From: Symbiodinium natans
Lineage: Eukaryota > Sar > Dinophyceae > Suessiales > Symbiodiniaceae
Assembly (NCBI GenBank): GCA_905221605.1
Contig: CAJNDS010002834.1
Location: forward strand, 973,174 to 1,037,173
Length of the DNA stretch: 64,000 nt
Reading direction: 5' to 3'
Below, piece by piece: positions 58,260 through 64,000 of the stretch. Both the position numbers and the translations under genes were made by a program. The notes below the pieces were generated by a model, which made no database searches, was not told the DNA's origin, and was given only the letters and a program-made list of their open reading frames with translations. Within the stretch, counting starts at the first letter, position 1. The number at the start of each line of letters is the position of its first letter.

Positions 58260-61200
58260 TCAGTCGTCATCTACATGTCTCAGAATACCAATTCTGATGA
58301 CCTCAGCCACATAACGGATCCTAAGTTCGTCCACTTCCATAGATGTGGTGGAGTGGAAGAGGATGGAGATGAAGTCAGGCGTTCGGCGTGTGACAAACTG
58401 GGATAGGCCAGAAGCCGCAAACAGGTCACAGGTGCCCGGACAAGCTTGCAAACAGTGTTGCAACGTAGCTTCTACGGCCTGACAGAAGGGACACGGCTTC
58501 AGCAAAAGCGTATCTTCGTGTCCTGGAGTCGCCAGCAACAGGCGAAGCGTCAACCGAGTAAAGCCCCACAGCTCAACAGAATCCCACAGCTTATCAGGGA
58601 CACATCCCAACAATACATCCCACCCTTGGCAAGCGCGAGCTGGGCAAAGGTCTATGTACCTCAGGTTAAGACCTGCCAAAACCTTAGTGGCGGAAGCTGC
58701 GAATTCCGTCAGGTCCAAAGCACTAAGGCGAGGAGTCAACACTAAACGCTTGTAACGCGGCAGCAAAGTTTTCCGTAAGGCCTTACAGGATCTGGCCAGT
58801 TCCATTTCTTCCAGCGTGCAAACACCAGAGTCCTGCAGAGGCGGAATTCCTCCGCACTGCTCCAGAAGGTCACGAGTCATGTGCAACCAAGTACCATTGT
58901 GAATGGATTCGGCCATAGTCACCATACGATACACTGGGTGATCTTGTTGTAGAATGCTGATTTTGGCCAAATAAGCCAAAGCTCGTAATTTGGCCTTAGT
59001 GCCCAACCTAAAATGCCAGCCAACAGTGGCCACTGCAAGAGGCCCGCGTATGGCAGACCCTGCTTTGCCTGCTAGAATTTGTTTCGCCCAGTCAGCCTGC
59101 AGCCTGTTCAGCTGTGAGTATGCGTTGGGGACCAAGGGCAGGAGCTCGGCGGCGTAGAGAATGACGGGTTCGACCCGTTCAGTGATGGCAACTGCCAAAA
59201 CCGGGGGTGGAAAGCCTGCCTGCTTAGCCATGGTCATAAGCTCCTGGAAGAGAGCATTCCCCACTTTTAAGATATGGGCAAGGCGCATTTCCAAGGAAAG
59301 ACCACGTTCAAGCTGGACCCCTAACAACTTATCCGTTTCACACGCAATGTCAACCAAGGGGACGTCAGGAGCGTCATAGCAGGGCATGATGGCAGTCTTT
59401 GACGGTCCCATATTAAACTTGGCACGAACAGTGTGTGCAAACAAGTCCAAACCCTCAGTTGCCGCCTTGCAGACCTCGGTGCAAGAAGGAAACGGTGCAA
59501 CCACATCGTCTATAAAGAGGAGAGGCCCCAGGGGCGAGTGGCCCAAGTTCTCCAGGATCTGCACTCTTTCATCGATGGAATTTAACCGGCCAAGATCATG
59601 GATGGCCACTCGCCGAATCAGGCGTTCATCCCAACCCTGCAACATCAGCCTTTGAAGTCTAGCTACAATGGCTGGCCCTTCGTTTAATGGTTCAAGGCGA
59701 CAGAGTTCTGGGACAGGCGTGAGAGTCGTCCACAACCCTGTAATAGCATCGGCTGCAAAACTAGGCAGGACCGAATTGGAGGGTTGGCAAACAGAAGAAA
59801 GAATTTGCTGAAGGAGCTTCATGAAAGCCGTGAAGATGTGAACAGCAAAGCGCTTGCCTTGTGGAAGGCCCGCCCTGAAAGACATCGCATCTGACACTAC
59901 CCCACCAAGGGAGAGGACAGCAGAGTCCATGTGAAGGAAGTCCCAGAGTAACAACCACTCTGTACCCACCACTCCTGCATGAAAAGCTGCGAGCAGCATT
60001 GCATTATGATCCGTAGCATCATAGGCGGATTGTATGTCTGCAAAGAGCAGATATGTATGGAGCCCTTGTGAGTGCCGGATTTGTGCGTGTAGTATTGCCG
60101 CTAAAACGATTGCCACTGTCTCAAACTTGCCCCCCAGTTGCGCTGCGCCAGTGAAGTCCTCTAAGATCTTCTTGCAACGTCCGAGCCAGAGCCCATCTTG
60201 AACTGCAGCCATGTCTGAGACGACACTTATTGGTCTGAGATTAGTGACCTTTCGGACTACTCTAGGCCCAGCCTTGCGAATGGGCGTGATGCGTCTTTCA
60301 CACCAAAGCGAGGAAGTTAACTCACACTCCCTAGCTAAGTTAACCAAAGCCAAATTGAGAGCCTTAGCTGGGGGACAGCTCGTCTTGGCAGCTGCCAGAG
60401 CGCATCGATAACTTTGTTTGCGCAGACGGAAAGACCGTTGCACTTCCTCAAGTTCTTGCCATGAATAAGGGGCTGCGTTGACTGCCGTGTTGCTTTCAGG
60501 GGCATCCGCAAGACCTGGAATGCCTCTCGGCACAGCTTTGTGCCTGTGAATGGTGCGAACACTCTGTTCAAGTGCACGCTCACATTCTGGATCCTGATAG
60601 AAATCATTGTCCGCTCTTCCCAGCAAATCATGCTGGATAGCAGAAATAGTTTGTTGCACCCCTGAAACTGCACCAGTGTTAGGCTCAGCCAAAGCATACC
60701 CAAAATCACGGTCCTTCTTGAACCATGAAGAAAGAAAGGCTTTCGCCTGATTAGGTTGAGATGTCAGGAGCGACAAATATCTGCTTACAGTGGCCGCCTT
60801 GGTTTGGTCATCAAATTGCTTCACAGCTGCCTTGTATTGGTCATAGTTCTGGAAGTCACAGACTTTAGGCACTCTCTGTGGCCACCGATTCTTTTGACCG
60901 GCGACTCCGCGAACACGGGTAAGTCCCCCGCAATGCCCTGTAAAACAAACCAAAACTTCCCTAATCCAAGCAGCGGCGTCAAGCAAATCCCGCTTACGCT
61001 TAGGCAACAAACAGTGCTTGTTTGCTGCAATCTCAACTTGCACGTCATTAGTAATCAAGGCAGCCAATGCAAATGAGGACTCTGCCGAAGCTAGCGCCCC
61101 ATCCCACTCATTCGACTGGGACCAAATGACTCGCCCAACAGATGATTCAAAGGACGCCTGCAAAGATACGGGGCAGCGTGAGATAACCATGAAATGATCA

Positions 61201-62239
61201 GACGCTCCAATGTCCTCTTGGACTACATCAACTGGTAAGGGTTGGCACCTGTCAGTTAGGACGAGGTCGATAATCGTCCCACTGACATGCGTCGGGAAAT
61301 GCAGGTTGCATGCTACCAGGTTACGGGATTCAATTTCCAGCTGTGTGAGTTTGTCATTGAGCCTTTGGCAGCAATGTAGACAGCTGCATTCTGGTGAGTG
61401 GTGAACAAGACCTTGCAGATGAACGTTGCCATCACCTGCAATTACAATTCTGGATGAAGGGTATTTCGTCTTGATAATGTCGAATTCAGAAAGAATTTGC
61501 CGCCAAGTCTGTAAGTCACCCCCTGGTTTGGGATAGATGGCTCCCAGAATAAGAGCAGGACCCTGTCGCTGCCAACGTTGGCCACGGAACATCAGCCAGA
61601 GGATCACTGGGGAACCCATGTCTTCCATGACAGAAACTTCTAAACGCAGTTCTGACGCAACAAGTACACCCACTGCTTCCCACGAGGTAGTTTGCAGACC
61701 AAGCCACTCAAAAGGGAAGCCTGCAGGAATTTCCGCTCCGGGGGGCCACCTGGCCCCAGGAAGGATACAAACCTGTATGTTCTTGTCCACTAAAACGGAG
61801 CAAATGTGGAAGAGCCGCCATAAGAGGAGTTCTTCACTAGCAATGCGGCTCAACCCCAAGCGCCCCGGATTTAGGACAGCAAAGGTGAGCTCAGAACATT
61901 GGAACCCTTCCTGCTTATGTTCATATTGGTCCACCAAGGTGCCTCCCATGTAGGGCGATTCAATTGCCACTCTGCTTGTGGTGCTGCGTGCAGCACTTGG
62001 AATGGCCACGTGCTTCAAGAAACCCTTTAACGCAGAAACAAATTCAGAAAGCTTTGCCAGTCTCAAAAACGGGATTGTCCATTGGAGGCCAGGTTCCCAG
62101 GGTTTTGCGGGGCTAACTCAAAGAGCCCCCGAATATCTTTGAGGGCAGCGTTGACCTCCATTCTTTTCGGCACACTGGCCAGCCAGTCCGACCAGATATG
62201 GCGAAGCTCTTGGATACACAGTTGTATCGAATCGTCCAT
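58260..62239 (-). CDS. LINE ORF2: endonuclease + reverse transcriptase + CCHC (one frameshift)
   Basis: Encodes the replication protein of a non-LTR (LINE-type) retrotransposon. Positions are in the 1268-codon frame. An APE-like EEP endonuclease occupies ~55-300 (GDGN at 211-214, THVSGTIIDLVL at 259-270, SDH at 289-291). The reverse transcriptase has RPIS at 611, motif A FADIQSAYD at 675-683, motif B GLPQGKRF at 733, and motif C FIDD at 851-854. The C-terminus carries CPFCQAVEATLQHCLQACP, C-x2-C-x8-H-x4-C. The catalytic Asp residues are present; motif B lacks the usual Ser after PQG. The start is probably not in this frame: the neighbouring frame begins MDDSIQLCIQELRHIWSDWL at an ATG with a strong context (GCAGCCATGG, 62239) and joins at a T5 run (62066-62070) if it is T6. 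Total ~1326 aa. The EEP glutamate (usually in QET) is not evident. Confidence 0.85.
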
Positions 62240-62505
62240 GGCTGCAATTAAGGCTGAAAGGTAAAAAAGCCCCGGGCGTAAAAAACCTCATGAAGGCGAG
62301 AGAAAAAAATGAGTGCAAGGCACAAATCTTCAATAACACCACTTCACGGGCAAAGTCTAGCGGTTGAAGAACCAGATCTAGGAACGTTGGCTCGCTGCCA
62401 ATTTCACATACCGCGTCCCATGGTACATTCATGTGGTGTTCCACATCGACAAATTAAGTATTCAAATTAGGTGCAAGCGGTCTCGAGTAGAAGTTGAAAC
62501 GAGCC
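62240..62505 (-). other. Spacer between LINE ORF1 and ORF2
   Basis: 266 bp with no clear gene. A 108-codon frame (62118-62444, MEHHMNVPWDAV...) crosses it and overlaps ORF2's start in another frame; its hydrophobic, Phe-rich part does not look like LINE protein. A pyrimidine tract TTTTTTACCTTTCAG lies just before the ORF2 start and could be a splice acceptor. Confidence 0.4.
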
Positions 62506-63354
62506 TCACGCTTCACTGGTGGGACTCATAAGCGTGGAAACAGGCCCAAAGAAAGGCAAAAGCTTTCTCAAAATGTCATGCGTGAAGCAAGACTTACGCC
62601 CCTTCAGCACCACTTGGACCAAGCGGTTGTGAACTTGCACTGTCAGCTTTACTGACGGCGAAAAAGTAATCGAAACACTGGGCTGACCTTTCTGTCCACC
62701 CACCTCTCCATAAGGCATTCTCGCATTCGGCTCGCCTTTCCTTAACACCTTAATTCCAGCAGCCTCAACTTTTGCATGGAGGGCTGCTGCTGAAACAATG
62801 GGAGGCATTGGGTGAAACGTGGCAGTGATATTTGAACGGTGATTTCCTCCTAGCTCCGCAAGCTTTGAGCAGACATTGTCTAACGCTTTCAAGATGGCCG
62901 AGTCTGTCTTCAAAACCTGGAGGTCATGGGCTAGCGACTCTTTCGCGCCGGAGTCCCAAACCTTTTGCGAGGTCTCTTCAACTGCACTTGGCTCTACACG
63001 AGGCTCAGCGTTGACGAGACTAGCCACAACCTCGGGGATTGTGACCTTGACATGCGCAAAGATTTCCTGCTTAAAGTCCTCAAGCTTTTTCGTTAGGAGC
63101 TCATGGATCGCATCGGGGAGTACATTCACGACACTTGACGCTTGAGTACAGGTTGCGTTCCTCAATCTCGGCAAAGGTGAACGGGACCTGCTACGTGAAG
63201 AAGAAGAATCTTCTGCAGTAGCTTCGTGGGGATGACATGGGTCAATCTCATAGGATTGCGGTGTGAAATGATCTCGGCCAACATGCTCAATCTCAAGTTG
63301 GTGTAAGAAGCACTCAACAGCAGCATTGACTCTGCAGATGGCTTCGCGATCCAT
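62506..63354 (-). CDS. LINE ORF1 (putative nucleic-acid-binding protein)
   Basis: 282 codons from the ATG at 63354 (MDREAICRVNAAVECFLHQL) to TGA at 62506. It has a Ser/Arg block SSSSRSRSRSPLPR at about 50-63, as in RNA-binding proteins, a helical middle (LLTKKLEDFKQEIFAHVKVT), and a beta-rich C-terminal part (SVSITFSPSVKLTVQVHNRL). No zinc knuckle is seen. Position upstream of ORF2 and on the same strand marks it as ORF1. The family is not recognised by motif. Confidence 0.65.
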   Translation of the reverse strand: MDREAICRVNAAVECFLHQLEIEHVGRDHFTPQSYEIDPCHPHEATAEDSSSSRSRSRSPLPRLRNATCTQASSVVNVLPDAIHELLTKKLEDFKQEIFAHVKVTIPEVVASLVNAEPRVEPSAVEETSQKVWDSGAKESLAHDLQVLKTDSAILKALDNVCSKLAELGGNHRSNITATFHPMPPIVSAAALHAKVEAAGIKVLRKGEPNARMPYGEVGGQKGQPSVSITFSPSVKLTVQVHNRLVQVVLKGRKSCFTHDILRKLLPFFGPVSTLMSPTSEA

Positions 63355-63575
63355 GGATCTACCCTACCTTCCCACGAATACGCCCAAAAACTACCGAAAC
63401 AGGCCAAGAGCCTTCAATGTCACAAGCAACGCGGCTCATGATCTTTCAACAAGTTGCAAGCCCTCAAATGTATTTGCTGGTCGTCATGAGACGCTGCAAG
63501 CTTGGTTAAGGCGCAACTTCCATGATCTTTTTCGGTCATTGCAGGACCATACCCAAGACATTCTCTGAACACTCA
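63355..63575 (-). promoter_or_regulatory. LINE 5' untranslated region, unique part
   Basis: 220 bp between the ORF1 start and the tandem repeats. No motif recognised; short open frames are shadows. Confidence 0.4.
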
Positions 63576-63975
63576 CAGGCACATGCATTCCTGCACGCGC
63601 CTCCTACATCCATCCAAGGCTCAGGAGCACATTTTTGGAAGGTGCTTCCGAGAGGAATCTGCACAACAACCCCTTTAAAACAAAAAAAAACAACCAACCA
63701 CCAATCCCCCCACCTCTTAAGCCCATCTAAGGCCCAAGGCTCAGGGGTGTCCTCAGTCAAGGTGGAGAAAAAAAACGGGCGGCCCTAAGTCAAGGCACAT
63801 GCATGCATCATGCATTCCTGCACCCATTTCAGGCTCAGGAGCACATTTTTGGAAGGTGCTTCCGAGAGGAATCTGCACAACAATCCCTTAAAAAAAAATC
63901 AACAAACAACCAACCACCAATCCCCCCACCTCCTAACCCATCTAAGGCTCAGGAGTGTCCTCAGTCAAGGTGTAC
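63576..63975. repeat. Two ~180-bp direct repeats upstream of the LINE (214-bp spacing)
   Basis: Copy 1 (63576-63764) and copy 2 (63793-63975) share ATGCATTCCTGCAC, AGGCTCAGGAGCACATTTTT, GGAAGGTGCTTCCGAGAGGA, CAACCAACCACCAATCCCCC and GTGTCCTCAGTCAAGG. Copy 1 has a small insertion after the first block. They lie 5' of ORF1 on the LINE strand, where some LINEs carry tandem promoter monomers. The second copy reaches the window edge, so more may follow. Confidence 0.8.
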
Positions 63976-64000
63976 GCGTGCGGTAGCACATCTCACACAA

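Noticed and set aside
59161-62264. Plus-strand and minor minus-strand frames over the LINE
   Set aside because: Shadows of ORF2; none has domains.
62118-62444. 108-codon minus frame in the same frame as LINE ORF2
   Set aside because: The MDDSIQL frame over the same DNA has a better start context and more protein-like composition, and it joins ORF2 at a T run.

Overview
The window looks like nuclear DNA of a dinoflagellate. The evidence is: thousands of bases of plant/dinoflagellate-type telomere heptamers (TTTAGGG / CCCTAAA) scattered as interstitial arrays; many apparent introns with GC as well as GT donors; long protein-coding stretches with almost no bacterial-style regulation; a LINE-type retroelement; and an 11-base match to the 3' end of the dinoflagellate spliced leader upstream of one gene. 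No rRNA, tRNA or CRISPR array was found.

Layout. (1) 1-7.4 kb, minus strand: one large broken coding path for a putative RNA-binding protein (WW-like domain, S1-like fold, two triplets of CCCH zinc fingers, a SAM-like helical segment). It is split by five single-base frameshifts, mostly in homopolymers, plus one in-frame TGA, and runs off the left edge. (2) 7.7-58 kb: about 50 kb of telomere-like heptamer arrays and degenerate variants. Short GC-rich islands of 30-160 bp sit in it, each with one plus-strand frame rich in Ala, Lys, Glu and Gln. I read roughly 50 of these as mini-exons of one or more plus-strand genes. Typically the sequence before an island is CCCTAAA-rich and the sequence after it is TTTAGGG-rich, so each intron would begin with TTTAGGG and end with CCCTAAA and could fold on itself. 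Other exon-like islands in the same stretch encode a RecB/Cas4-like PD-(D/E)XK nuclease (30.9-32.1 kb), a C2H2-like zinc finger (36.9 kb), an unrecognised 166-aa segment (43.6 kb), a putative-Ig (He_PIG-like) domain with a terminal exon (51.7-52.4 kb), and a minus-strand two-exon Cys-rich fragment (23.7-24.1 kb). Several families of ~90-150 bp hairpin (MITE-like) elements lie between them, and some copies carry telomere-heptamer arrays inside. (3) 58.3-63.4 kb, minus strand: a two-ORF LINE-type non-LTR retrotransposon (ORF1; endonuclease + reverse transcriptase + CCHC), with two ~180-bp direct repeats spaced 214 bp apart just upstream of ORF1.

How it fits together. The central region is best explained as one or more very intron-rich genes whose introns have been colonised by telomere-like heptamers and small hairpin elements. 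Whether all islands belong to one transcript cannot be decided by eye. Repeated one-base disruptions at homopolymers in otherwise good coding sequence, in all three parts of the window, suggest some breaks are assembly errors and not mutations. Exon borders are by-eye estimates.
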